From: Anthonomus grandis grandis
Lineage: Eukaryota; Arthropoda; Insecta; Coleoptera; Curculionidae
DNA length: 64,000 bases
Direction: 5' to 3'
Assembly (NCBI RefSeq): GCF_022605725.1
Contig: NC_065551.1
Coordinates: 4,464,001-4,528,000 of the forward strand
Part shown: positions 42,635-53,625 of the stretch, in pieces
Numbering within the stretch: the first letter of the stretch is position 1
How the letters are laid out: every line of letters begins with the position of its first letter
Translations under genes and position numbers: made by a program
The notes under the pieces: model-generated
Databases searched by the model: none
What the model was told of the DNA's origin: nothing
What the model saw: the letters and a program-made list of their open reading frames with translations, nothing else

Positions 42635-45150
42635 CAGCGTTACTTAAAGTGTCCTCCGCGGAGCCCCGGCGCTCCGCGAAATCTCCGGTAGGGCTCCGCA
42701 AGCAGTCATAATAAATGAATGCATGTATTAAAGTGGACCCTACAAGAATAAAGTTACCTGAGATAAAAATAAACAATCAAAACGAAATGCCTACTTATAG
42801 GTGTTACTGGTACATATACGAAAATGTAATATATGTATTATTAAGTAAATGCCCGACCTATTACATCTAAATGTTACAGCGTTACTCGTACGCCACCATT
42901 CGCCCCCGGACTATCGAATGCCCTCGGTTCTTTGCGCTGTTTCTCGTGCTCGTGCGTCGACGCGTACTTCGAAGAAAATCGTCTGGCTCTCCGAAGTTTC
43001 TGAGGAATTCGAGATGATTCGATGGTTGCTGGTATAATATAAAGGAGGATTGTTTGGCGCGGAGAATTTATTAATAAAGCAACGTACCGCAAAATTTACT
43101 CACACCACGTTGTTCGTAGTGGTTGTAAAATATTGTATTTTGTGGGTCAAGAGATACCATTTGTCATAAAATTCACCAAATCAAATTAGTGTTAAAGAAG
43201 AATGGAGCGCTGGCTTAAAGGTGTTGCAAAAAATGTGGTTCGAGTAGTAAAACATCTAATGACACACTGAAGGTGAAAAACGAAAGTATGACGAATCATA
43301 CATTAATCTCGGATTTGTTGATTCCAACGGCTCACCTCTTTGTATGTTGTGCAGCAAACTCCTTCCTAATAGTTCGATGGTACCTGCTAAGATGCGCCGA
43401 CATTTAGAAACTGTACATCCCGACTTCAAACAAAAGTAAAGAATTTTTCCTACGCAAAAAAGAACAATTATTAAGAAGCCAAAAAACTATGACGTATGCG
43501 ACTCTGTGAATGAAAAGGCCACGGAGGCATCGTATTTGGTTAGTAACCGCATTGCCCAAGCAGGAGAAGCGCACACTATCGCTGAAAAGCTAATAAAACC
43601 ATGTGCGGTAGACATAACAAAATGTATGCGAATGACGAAAAATCTGTAAAGCATCTTTCTACAGTGCCGCTTTCGAACGATACAGTTACGCGCGACGAAT
43701 TCGGGATATCGCAGCAAACATAAAACAAGAACTGGTTTCACGGCTTCAAAATAACAAATTCGTCTTGCAAATGGATGAGTCGACTGATGTTGCTAGACTG
43801 GCCATCTTGCTAGTAATTGTGCGATATCCATATAAACATTCACTCGAAGAAGACTTGCTTATGTGCTCATCGCTGCCCACTAACACAACCGGAGAAGAAA
43901 TTTTTGACACGATTAGCATATTTTTTGAAGAAAACCAACTCGATTGGAATGATTGCATTGATATTTGTACCGATGGAGCCAAGGCAATAATAGGTAGAAC
44001 AGCAGGAGCAATATCACCAATAAAAATAAAAGCGCCAAATTGTAGTTCCAGCCACTGCATCCTGCATAGACAATCACTCGCGGTTAAGAAATGCCACCAA
44101 ATCTAAAATTGGTTCTTGATGAGTCAGTAAAAATAATTAATTTTGTCAAGTCACGTCCACTACAATCCCGATTGTTCTTATGTGAAGATTATGGTAGCGA
44201 TCATAAAACACTATTGCTCCATACTGAAGTCAGAGATGGTTGTCTTGGGGTAAAACTTTGACAAGGCTTTTTGAGAAGAGAATTAGAAGCTCATTCTTGC
44301 AGATGTTCCTTTTAATTTAAAAGACCGTTTGTCCGATAAAAGCTGGTTATTTAGACTAGCATTTTTAGCAGACATGTTTGGAAAACTTAACGAATTAAAC
44401 CTGTCACTACAAGGAAAACAGACAACAGTTTTCAATGCTAACAACAAAATAACTGTCTTTAAAAGAAAATTAGATTTTTGATTTACTTGTTTTGGTAAGA
44501 GAGAAATCGAAAGCTTTTCATTGCTAAGTGAGTTCCTTAGTCGCTATATTCTTAGTGATACAGAAATATTTCAAAATGAAATATTTGTTGAATTGGTGCA
44601 ATATCTCAATGCAATTTGCAATTTTGAATCTTACTTTCCTGAAGAACAGAATACAAAACTGAAAATAAACTTATGGATTCAAAACCCGTTTTAATCTAAA
44701 TTGCATAAGCCTGAAAATATGTCAAATTAGATCTATGAATCATTTCTAGAAATGACATCCGATACAAGAATGGAATCATTGTTCAAAACAATTTCACTAA
44801 ATGATTTTTGGCGCAGGGTTCGTGATGAATATCCACAACTTGCCACAGAAGCTTTGAATGTTCTTCTGCCGCTCCCAACAACGTATTTGTGTGAAACGGG
44901 ATTTTCAGCATATACAGCTACAAAAACAAAATACCGCATTAGACTGGATGCTGAACCAGACATGAGAATTCAACTTTCTTCTATCAAGCCTGACATTACC
45001 CAGTTGATGAGGAATAAAAAACAATTACATGCCTCGTATTAAATGAACTTAGTGTTATCATTTGCGTACTAACTCACTACTTACAGTATCTATCTTTTTG
45101 TATGATTATTAATAAACAATTCACATATAACTGCTTTTGCAGTAACACTC
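42635..45150 (+). mobile_element. hAT transposon with perfect 8-bp target duplication
   Basis: ACCTAGCC occurs at 42627-42634 and at 45151-45158, the 8-bp duplication typical of hAT. The ends form a short imperfect TIR: CAGCGTTACTTAAAG at 42635 versus GAGTGTTACTGCAAA read inward from 45150. The left subterminal region is GC-rich with repeated CTCCGCGGAG motifs. A BED-finger/hAT transposase remnant fills the + strand. Confidence 0.88.
43202..45042 (+). pseudogene. hAT transposase, ZBED5-like, decayed
   Basis: Starts MERWLKGVAKNVVR at 43202. The BED zinc finger is visible: PLCMLCSKLLPNSSMVPAKM then RRHLETVHPDF (C-x2-C...H-x4-H). Then EASYLVSNRIAQAGEAHTIA and AEKLIKPCA. RNase H-fold catalytic blocks: KFVLQMDESTDVARLAIL (Asp 1) and IDICTDGAKAIIGRTAGAIS (Asp 2), then SSSHCILHRQSLAVKK. 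The C-terminal dimerisation part is LLPLPTTYLCETGFSAYTAT, KTKYRIRLDAEPDMRIQLS. Frame shifts and stops occur near 43260, 43440, 43650, 44105 and 44480-44720. Domain order is complete, but the protein is dead. Confidence 0.88.
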
Positions 45151-47111
45151 ACCTAGCCTATTGGAGTTCAAAGCGAGCGTTTAGATATTATTTAGATTAT
45201 ATGATATTGTGTCACGGCTTTCTGTACCGGGTGTCCCATTTATAATGTTCCTAGGTTTTATCTCAGACCTAATAATGGTAGAATCTTGAAAAAAAAATGT
45301 TATAAAAGTGGCAAAAAAATGCTGGAAATTATTTTGAAGTTCATTACTCAGCCGCTAGAGGGCATTGTAGCTACTTCGAAAGGTAATATTCTATTTTTGT
45401 TAAAACTTCCAATAATGTGGATCTAAAAATATTATAGTAATAACTTGTAATATCCCTACAAAAAAATTTTGAGAGATATTTATGTCAGATGTCAAATAAA
45501 GTGGTGGGGGAAGTTTCACTGAAATTTATCTTCAGTGAGAAAAATAGTTCAAATACGTCAAAAACAATTTCTCTGGAAAGTTTTAAGACTTTTAAAAATG
45601 GTTTAACATCATTATCATTCAGAACAAATATAAAATATGTGTTCTCTAAATGTTTTTTTTTTGAGTTGTAATTGAGACGATTAGTTAATAAATATAAATA
45701 AACGTATAAGACAGCGCCGCTTCTTGGATTTTCACGAAAGCTAGTATGCTGGGTTTGTTTCTTAAAACAAATATCTATCTAAACACGAGTGTTCTCACTC
45801 ACCTTGGTTGAGCCAATGAGAATTTACAAATATTTAAATAATTTTCATTTACTAATGCACACATTTAAAATAAGTTTAGTTTGAGAAGTGACATTGAGAT
45901 GCGGTTTTCATCAGTTTGTCAGGCTTTATTTCTTGCACTTAATGGCGTAAAAAATCTATATGATTGTATTTAAGTTTTTTGAAATAATTAGTCAAATAGA
46001 GTATGTCACAAGTCAACGCCCCCTAGCAGATTTGACCAAAAGCTAAGAGTATAAAGTCCAGTTCAGAGATTTATTAGAATCTTTGATGTACCGCGAATAG
46101 TCCGTATCCCGGTGTTGCTTGTATTATCACACGGTATGCATGTTTAAATCGCAAAATTGTATGTGGAAAGAGTCATAAAGTAATATTCTAAGCGATACTT
46201 AATCATTGCATTAAATAAATAAATGTTTTAAACATTTTTTTTAAATTTATACATTTGATTCATAAAATTTGGCTACAGACGCCCACGTACCGTTTTATTA
46301 GACGTCTGTCCTCAGTCCCAGCCACTCAAGCGTGAAAAGTTGCACAGGTCCGGCCTTAAAGTTTATATGTATTTTATTAAATTTTATTATTCGGGATTTT
46401 TGGCTTTAGTTTTATAAAGCTAGAAATTCTGGATTCTTTTTTTGGGTATTGAGATTTATTTTTATTTGGTGGTTATCATTAACGGGGATTTTGGCTGCCA
46501 CTTTCAATGTCCTTTATTATTGTTTTTTTTAAATTTATACCTGTTATACTATATTATTATAATAACTTACTCATGAAAACCCCATGTCTATATTTAGTAC
46601 CAACGTCTTTTGATAAAAAATAATTATGTAGTCAGAAAATTGTAAGTAAATTTTGTAAAATAAACTTTTACATTAAAAACCATCTAGATGTCTATATCTT
46701 ATGCGTGTAAAAGACACAAGTTTTACTTATAAAAAAACACACACTTTGCATTCTGAATTAAATATTTATTAATTTGTTTGCCTCATATTTAGTTATTGTA
46801 CATAATAGCACAGTCTAAGACAGTCAAGTCACTCGACCCTTTTCGACTGCCGCCATCCATCCGCACCTGCCGACGCCGCCAGAGAAAAACAAACCACCGA
46901 GAAGGGACAAAGCCGGGACCGATTTTTCTTGCGCATGTGCGAGCTTATTTGGTATACCTGTCTTATTGCCGGTCCCCTGCCAGCCGTCGGTTAGTCCGGT
47001 AATATTCGACGCCTAGTTTAGTCTAGTCAAGTGTTGCCTGAATTTTTCTCTGTCTTTATTTTTTGTGTGTGTTGTCATTGTGATCTTTATTTTATTAAAA
47101 ACTTTTATAAT

Positions 47112-47324
47112 ATGCCTTATACCTGTGCTTTTCGTGGATGTCGTTCAAAGACAGGGTGTGGAAAACTACTAATTATGAACACCCTTGTGCACATTTTCCA
47201 AAAACCAATCTTAAAATTATTTATATTTATGAAAATATTTTACACCATTAAATATAATAATAGGGTCTTAAAAACAAATAAAGATAAAAATGTTCGAAAA
47301 CTAAAAATTTTGCGGAATGTATAA
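47112..47324 (+). pseudogene. THAP-domain N-terminus, truncated
   Basis: ATG at 47112 begins MPYTCAFRGCRSKTGCGKLL, then VHIFQKP. MPxxCxxxGC...K and the following HxFPK-like tract are the start of a C2CH THAP zinc finger, the DNA-binding domain of P-element transposases and THAP9. The following frame decays into low-complexity sequence by about residue 45, so only the first zinc ligands remain. The upstream GC-rich block (46840-47000) is likely its 5' untranslated and terminal region. Confidence 0.55.
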
Positions 47325-47479
47325 ATGTACCTAGATTTAATTTAATTATTGCCAATGTATTTTTGTGTTTCATTATACAATGGGCCAATATTATTTTCTC
47401 AAAAAATAAAAGTTTGTTTAGAAGATTTTTTGTTTTCCATTATTTATCCTAAATGGTAATTTTTATAGTTGGCACTATA

Positions 47480-47737
47480 CCGGATGACACAGGAAAAAGG
47501 GAACACGCAATAACTTTTTTATTTTTCAAGAAAAACAAATGAAATTTGGTATGTCAATAGAATGGTTATAAAAGCCTATTTTGACGTATTCAATTGTTTT
47601 TGATCACTTCCGGTTGAACCGGAAATGACACGAACTTTCTTATTTTAAATGGGACACCCAGTTTATTTTTTCATACATTTGTTTATCTTGAAAAATAAAA
47701 AAGTTGTTGCGTGTTCCCTTTTTCCTGTGTCACCCGG
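47480..47737. mobile_element. MITE, 258 bp, TA target
   Basis: It begins CCGGATGACACAGGAAAAAG and ends with the complement (CTTTTTCCTGTGTCACCCGG), with TA at 47478-47479 and 47738-47739. Inverted similarity covers about 50 bases at each end; the centre is noncoding. It lies within the P-like element. Confidence 0.92.
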
Positions 47738-48489
47738 TATAGTTTAGGTATACTTATAACTTAACTATACCAACAGTAAAATAATGTAATAGTTTTGATT
47801 TCAAATTCCCATTAAAATTTTTAATCTATTAATAATTGTCGTATTTCTCTCTGTGTACGGAACTATTAAATTGCCAAAACGATTTTTCTTCGTTACTTAA
47901 TATGTAGCGCCAGTCATTTAAGCCCGCTCAAGGGCACCAAAATTGGACCCCAGAAAATCAACGGTAAATGCGGGTTTTGTCGCTTCTCGGTGGTTTGTTT
48001 TTCTCTGACGCCGCCCCTCTCGGCTATCGGAGTTTATCGATCCCCCGCATGCGGGGGATTTATATCGGTTCGTCGACGAAATGTGGTTATAGCTAATTTA
48101 TCTTTATTTCAGCATTAGGATAATTATTATGTTGTTTAAAACTTTTGAATAAAAAATTTGGTTTTATTTAAGTGTAAAAATTATATGTATCAATGTTTTT
48201 TTCTTCGTATTTCTAAATTGAATGTTATTTCAGTATTAAAATAAATATTTTGTTTATTCTTAATGGTGTTTCAACTGTCCCTGGTATGTGTTTAACCGGG
48301 ACAATTGAAACAATATACAAGGCCTTAATATAATACCTTTAATATCTTACAGGCATTATATAATAAGTAAAATAACCTGATTTAAAATATACAAGGAATT
48401 AATAAATGTCCTTGTAAAAAAATTTTTAGCTGTAAATATGATTTTCTCTAAGAGAAAAAAATTGATATTTGGAAATTGTTTCAATTATC

Positions 48490-49050
48490 CCCGGTCTCCC
48501 CTATCACTTATATCACCTTTATATAATTCATTAGTTCAAAACAATCTGGGTTTTTTAAACGTTATTTTTATGATTGGATTCTGTGCAATTTTAAGTGCAC
48601 CAATACTGTTTTCGTAAGCTGCGCCCCAGAGCAATATTCCATATCTTAGTGCTGGTTCAATTAAAGCCTTATATAATATCAAAATCAGTATTTTTCTTGA
48701 AACAATTTGTATAAGAATATAAAAATTATGGATTAGTGCTCCAATTTTTTTTTTAAATATATTACATGATGATCCCATTTTAAGTTTTTATCTATGTATA
48801 CACCCAAGTATTTAATTGAATCAACCTGTTCAATAGAAGTTTCTAAATTGTTGAGTTTAATCTTTTGGAAATTTGGCCTACCGGTGTCCTTGAAAATGTA
48901 ATAAACTTTGTAAAATATTAGAATTGGAATATTTAAATTGTCTCTAGCTCTAGATTTTATGTTATGATCGTGATTTTCACTGTGTTTAATACAGTCACGA
49001 CAATGAATATATGAACAAATTATGGTAATATATAAAGCTTTCATGTTTCT
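48490..49050 (-). pseudogene. LINE RT thumb/C-terminal fragment
   Basis: The minus strand reads KLNNLETSIEQVDSIKYLGV, YIDKNLKWDHHVIYLKKKL, then after a shift IGALIHNFYIL, LILYKALIEPALRYGILLWG and ALKIAQNPIIKITFKK. KYLGVxIDxxLxWxxHI and LIEPxLRYGIxLWG are standard post-RT blocks of CR1/Jockey-type LINEs. It lies inside the P-like element, 5'-truncated, with no polymerase core. Confidence 0.75.
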
Positions 49051-49958
49051 TCTGTAAATATTCTTTTGTAATAATTAGTAAGGTAAACTACCCACACGAT
49101 TACTAGTTGACAGAGTTCTTTAACTGTAGATTTTTACTGACAATTCCTATACATTGTTATCATGTTTATTACTTATTACCTAGATGTTGTTTATTTATTG
49201 TGTCATAATGAATAAGCGTCAAAACTCATCAAAATATTTTAAAATCAAAAAACCTTGATTTTACCCAATAATATTATTAAACTTAATACTTTCCTTATTG
49301 CCCCCCGTAAACGCATTTCTAATGTGAACTTTGTGGATAGACTTGTATCCTGTCATGCGAGGGGTGCCGGCCGAGTTTACAAGTGATTTACGACCGCTTA
49401 TAAAAAAGGCGGCATTTTGAGGCGATCAAAGAAGTGATTCTACTTGTTGAAATCTATATACTTTGATAATAGGAGAGATTAAATGAAAATTAACAAAAAT
49501 AAATGCTTATACTGAAAACTAAAAATCTTATACAAAACATTACATTTTAAGTATACTGGATCCTAAAATTACAGTGAGGATACTAAATTTACAATATTTT
49601 TTTTTTAATAATTACAACTCTCTGATGTAAAATAGCCTTTTTTCTTCCAGTGAATTATGAACGAAGTAGTCTTGTCTCTCTGGGACAGAACAAGTGTGGT
49701 AGTAACTCTAAAAAAAATAATTAAACACGTTTTATAGTGTCTCTCTAAGACAAATGATGGACAAAAAACTGTAAACAAAAATTTTAAACTTGTGTTCTTA
49801 ATAAAAACGGTGTTTTACTTACCATAGCAAAAAAGGGTTTTTTCCCAGAGAATGGAGAAAGAAGCAGTCTTTATTGTGTCGCTGAAGGACAACAGGCCAG
49901 TAAGCTGAGAAAAACAAAACTTTAAACTTGTTTAATTAATAAAAATATGGTTTTCTTA

Positions 49959-50793
49959 CTATGGCAAAAAAGGGACTTTTTCCATTACAGCAGCCCTTTT
50001 GGTAACCATCTTAAACTTAAATCCAAATTTTGACAGGTATCTCCGCAAGGTTGAGACTGAGAAATATTTGTTCCTTGCCGATAAGGTGTCCTTAATTATC
50101 TCTATGGTCAGAACCTCATTGTTTTTGTACTTAGAATACACAACTTTCCTTAGCAATTTGGAAATATCCGTGTTAAGTCCCTTTGATTGTCCTGCATCTT
50201 TCTGTTTTTTTCTATCTTTAATCCTTTTTTTTACCTTTTTTTTACAAAATCATACTATAGAGAACCCCTGTTAAAAACACTGTTTTTTGCAAAGCACTAC
50301 AATCATTTGTGAACTGAGGATCATTGCTTAGATTGTTATAGACATTTAAACAAATTTGTTTGGCGTCTGTACTTAAACAATGACGTTTTAAAACTGCTTG
50401 ATTATCCGATGTAGCTTCTACTTTCCTTGCGTCTTCCTCTGCTTCCTTAACACTAGAAAATGAACTATCAGAACTATGTGAGTCTAAATCACTGTCCAGA
50501 TCACTCTTATTGTTTTCATCATAAATATTATTGTCTTTCTTGTGCACCCACGGTCTCCATAAACCCGCACAAACACTTTCCTCTTCATTTGCCTAATTTT
50601 CCTACCTATTTTCCCAGGGTCGAAACATTTTAAGGTCTTTAGGTATAATACCAAAACAAATCCACAAACACAAATAAAAAAACACACTTGCACCTGCAGT
50701 AAAAACTGCGAAAAATTTAGACGAATAGAGGCCAAATTCTAAATTCTCCACTTTCATAAACGTGTAAAAAGCAAAACTGGCAAAACCCATCAA
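49959..50793 (-). pseudogene. IS630-like DDE transposase, copy 2, shortened
   Basis: Minus-strand pieces match copy 1 at 23775-24610: DLKMFRPWENR, VHKKDNNIYDENNKSDLDSD, SHSSDSSFSSVKEAEEDA, LKRHCLSTDAKQICLNVYNN, DTLSARNKYFSVSTLRRYLS and KFGFKFKMVTKRAAVMEK. The frame then ends in KVPFLP at about 49978, and the catalytic part seen in copy 1 is absent, so copy 2 has an internal deletion. Frame shifts separate the pieces. The Ser/Asp-rich linker is conserved between copies. Confidence 0.7.
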
Positions 50794-50878
50794 ATAATAA
50801 TAACCTCACATGACCCCCCTCCCATCTATTAAAGGTGACAGACCCATCCTTAAAGATCTCAAATTATTATCGGTGAAC

Positions 50879-50908
50879 AGATCTTTACCGATATATCGGT
50901 AAAGATCT
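50879..50908. repeat. Perfect 30-bp palindrome in copy 2 only
   Basis: AGATCTTTACCGAT followed by ATATCGGTAAAGATCT is an exact self-complement. Copy 1 (near 24665) has only a single AGATCTCTTT at this position, so about 45-50 bases were added in copy 2. Confidence 0.95.
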
Positions 50909-51414
50909 CTTTAAAAATACGACGAAAGTAATACAAAAAATACAAAAACAGCCCAAAAATGTATCTGGGTACGGCCCCGTAATCCTTAAAATCAGTGGGA
51001 TAGAGAGAGATACACAATCACTTGCACAGCCTAAAGTAGGAATCGCCAGATCGCAGGTGTTTTATCCTTGTTTAATAGACTGGCTAAAAAGAGGTGAGAA
51101 GTCTGCGGGTGCTGGGAGTGTTTAACATGTTTTATAAGATGCTTGGATTTTAGTCCGCGGTCAATTTTTTGATATCATTTTTTTGAGATATTATTTTCTT
51201 TCTAAAAATGGACATTTTCGAAAGAAAAATAAAAAATGGTGTAAAATATGGGGTTTTACGTATATTTAAAATGATTTCATAGATAAATTATATAAAATTT
51301 TGCGATTTAAACATGTATATCATGCGAGAATAAATACGACATAGGCGCACGGACTATTAAGTGCGGCATCTGCGACACATCAAAGATTCTAATAGATCTC
51401 TGAACTGGACTTTA

Positions 51415-52000
51415 TCCTCTTCAGACCCAGGCAAAAGTGTGTGAAATTTTTATTTGGTTCACTTTGAGTTAACGAGGCTACATTTTAAGCTAATAATTAT
51501 CCCAATCGTACTTGCCCACCATAGGGGGCGCTAAAAAAATTTGTACACAAATGTGTATCTTGGGTCCATATATCCTTTAAACTAGTGAATACCCATGTAC
51601 ACATTTGTGTACAAAATATTTTTTAACAGTAGCTAGTTAAAATTTAGTATCTATCTAAAGTTAAAATAACAAAGAAAAAACATTTTTTAATTTTAAAAGT
51701 GCATTTATTTATAATGAAAAAAAAACAACATATATCGCTAAAGAACATTAAAGAGGAATGTTGTTTTAATTATGAAACTCAATAAAACAATCACAGTCTT
51801 TAACAAGGCATAAAAAAAATTACACGATATGCACTTGACTCGCGTACGTCTCGTACATCGGGATCTCTGCATCTCTGAGCCTCTCTAATATGGCTTTTGG
51901 TAGTCGCGTTATAGGTTCAAAAGACTCATCATCAGATTTAGATTCGGCAGTTACATCTTATTTTATTTATTTATTATTTATTACTACTTTATTTTTTTAG
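51415..52000. other. Internal part of the 7-kb element; 18-bp inverted repeat
   Basis: TTTGTACACAAATGTGTA at 51540-51557 is exactly inverted at 51598-51615. A short minus-strand frame near 51824-51960 reads ESKSDDESFEPITRLPKAIL then ERLRDAEIPMYE; it is unrecognised and probably part of a decayed transposon protein. Confidence 0.4.
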
Positions 52001-52277
52001 GATTATTACTAGAATATTTTTAGACCCACGTTATTGGAAGTTTTCTTTCGCGAAAATAGAATTTTACTTTTTGTTGTTGCTGCAACGCTCTCTAGCGGCT
52101 GAGCGCGAACTTCAAAATAATTTCCAGAAAGCTTTTTGGACCACGTTTATGATAATTTTTTTTTCAAGATTTTACTAATATTAGGTGCTAAGATATAGCC
52201 GAGGAACATTATTAATGGGACACTCAGTACAACTGATATTATTTGCTGACTAAACTAATACTATTATTATCCGTTAG

Positions 52278-52584
52278 CCAACCGATCCAGAATTCAGTTC
52301 TCAACTGCTCGTCTACAAAGATATAGGAGAGGAAATGCTTCAGCATTCTTTTGACGGATACAACGTTTGCATTTTCGCTTATGGACAAACCGGCGCTGGC
52401 AAATCTTACACTATGATGGGGAAACAAGAAAAGGGCCAAGAAGGCATTATTCCTCAGATATGTCAAGAATTATTTCGCAAAATCCGGGACAGTGAGCAAC
52501 CAGATATAAAGTACTCGGTAGAGGTCAGCTATATGGAAATATATTGTGAGAGGGTAAGGGATTTGTTGAATCCCAAGAACAAAG
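52278..52584 (+). CDS. unc-104: Kinesin-3 unc-104/KIF1A-like, coding exon 3 (P-loop)
   Basis: Acceptor CCGTTAG|CCAACC and donor AAAG|GTATAA. In phase 0 after SHD it reads PTDPEFSSQLLVYKDIGEEM, LQHSFDGYNVCIFAYGQTGA and GKSYTMMGKQEKGQEGIIPQ, ending ERVRDLLNPKNK. GQTGAGKS is the P-loop that binds ATP, and YSVEVSYMEIYCERVRDLLN is a strong kinesin-3 block. The exon is 307 nt and leaves phase 1. The acceptor is only 50 bases from the end of the 7-kb transposon. Confidence 0.97.
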
Positions 52585-52636
52585 GTATAAGTAAAAATAT
52601 TTTAAAATCGATCATTTCAATGATTTATTTCGATAG

Positions 52637-52832
52637 GCAATTTAAAAGTTCGTGAGCACCCCTTGTTGGGTCCTTATGTTGAAGATTTAAGTAAACTGGC
52701 AGTGACAAGCTACGAAGATATCCACGAATTGATTGATGAAGGCAATAAAGCTCGAACAGTTGCTGCTACTAACATGAACGAGACTAGTTCTCGGTCTCAT
52801 GCAGTATTCACAATTTTTTTTACTCAACAGAG
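52637..52832 (+). CDS. unc-104: Kinesin-3 unc-104/KIF1A-like, coding exon 4 (switch I)
   Basis: Acceptor GATAG|GC and donor AG|GTGAAT. Joined in phase it reads GNLKVREHPLLGPYVEDLSK, LAVTSYEDIHELIDEGNKAR and TVAATNMNETSSRSHAVFTI, then FFTQQ. NETSSRSHAVF is the switch I motif that senses ATP. It is 196 nt and leaves phase 2. The 56-bp upstream intron is of a size usual for insects. Confidence 0.97.
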
Positions 52833-52888
52833 GTGAATGTGTTCAAATATTTTTTAGGCAATCTTTTTAATATAATTTATGTTATTAG

Positions 52889-53066
52889 ATTGGACGAAAC
52901 CACACAGTTAACTACAGAAAAAGTGTCTAAGATTTCTCTGGTTGACTTGGCGGGATCTGAAAGGGCAGATTCTACAGGAGCCAAGGGTACTAGGCTTAAA
53001 GAAGGCGCTAATATTAATAAAAGCCTTACCACACTCGGAAAGGTCATTAGTGCCCTAGCAGAAATC
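52889..53066 (+). CDS. unc-104: Kinesin-3 unc-104/KIF1A-like, coding exon 5 (switch II)
   Basis: Acceptor GTTATTAG|A and donor ATC|GTAAGT. In phase it reads RLDETTQLTTEKVSKISLVD, LAGSERADSTGAKGTRLKEG and ANINKSLTTLGKVISALAEI. LVDLAGSE is switch II, and KEGANINKSLTTLGKVISALA is the conserved kinesin relay helix. Phase 0 at the end. The five exons total 861 coding bases (287 codons). The rest of the motor, the FHA, stalk and PH domains were not found, so the following intron is at least 10.9 kb. Confidence 0.97.
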
Positions 53067-53564
53067 GTAAGTATTCAATTAATTGTTTAAATAAATTCAA
53101 TAACTTATAAATTTCCTTTTTGCTGCTATAATTTCAAGTCGGTAAGTCATTTATTCGACTTTAATTATTATACATATAATTTACAAAATATTTTAACACG
53201 CTCAATAAATTATTATTTGAATTTGTAAAATAATATCAGTATTGTCTTATACAGGGTGTCCCGTAATTAATTGGACATAGGGTTATGTAGGATACCTGAC
53301 AAGAAAATAAACCGTTTGAGCTCAATATCGCTTAGCAAAATGTTATTGGTTTTCGTTCTACAGGGTGTTAAAACTAATTTTTTACCAAACATTTATTGAA
53401 ATATTTTGGAATCCACTGGACCTAAAATTTGGCGTACTCTTATTATTTGGGATGAGGAACACGAATATGATATCTATTTTGCCATTGCCACTAGATGGCG
53501 CCACATACAACAACATTGAGTGATTAAAAAGGTCATAACTTTTTTGACTTCCCTGTACGTACAT

Positions 53565-53565
<1 letters not shown>

Positions 53566-53625
<60 letters not shown>
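53566..53625. repeat. (TAA)n microsatellite
   Basis: About 20 uninterrupted taa units. On the minus strand it is (TTA)n and probably marks the 3' tail of the neighbouring LINE. Confidence 0.97.

Larger units (their letters stand above)
46809..49464. mobile_element. P-element-like transposon (THAP), disrupted
   Basis: The flanks CATAATAG (46801-46808) and GATAATAG (49465-49472) form a 7/8 target duplication, the 8-bp size typical of P elements. Copy 1 of the host element has the unoccupied CATAATAGGAG at the same place. The insert begins CACAGTCTAAGACAG and its other end reads inward CAAAGTATATAGA, a weak TIR starting CA. A THAP-like coding start is present at 47112. An internal inverted repeat (AGAGAAAAACAAACCACCGA) occurs at about 46880-46900 and 47983-48003. 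It carries a MITE and a LINE scrap. Confidence 0.65.
46052..51414 (-). mobile_element. IS630-like DDE transposon, copy 2 (5.4 kb)
   Basis: Terminal repeats TAAAGTCCAGTTCAGAGAT then (T/C)TATTAGAATCTTTGATGT at 46052 and inverted at 51414, about 50 bases of good match. Left subterminal sequence (46060-46440) matches 19560-19940; 46690-46800 and 49466-51414 match 22668-25153. It lacks the DD41D insertion of copy 1 but carries a P-like element at 46809-49464. Confidence 0.92.
45227..52227. mobile_element. 7-kb TA-flanked element with about 240-bp TIRs, host to nested elements
   Basis: Left end CCGGGTGTCCCATTTATAAT (45227) pairs with the right end whose complement reads CTGAGTGTCCCATTAATAAT (52227). 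Both are flanked by TA (45225-45226 and 52228-52229). Inverted similarity runs about 240 bases inward on each side, including the block CAGCCGCTAGAG. Its own sequence is about 45227-46051 and 51415-52227; the remainder is the IS630-like copy 2 and what that carries. The ends resemble the DD41D elements in this window. No own transposase was recognised. Confidence 0.88.
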
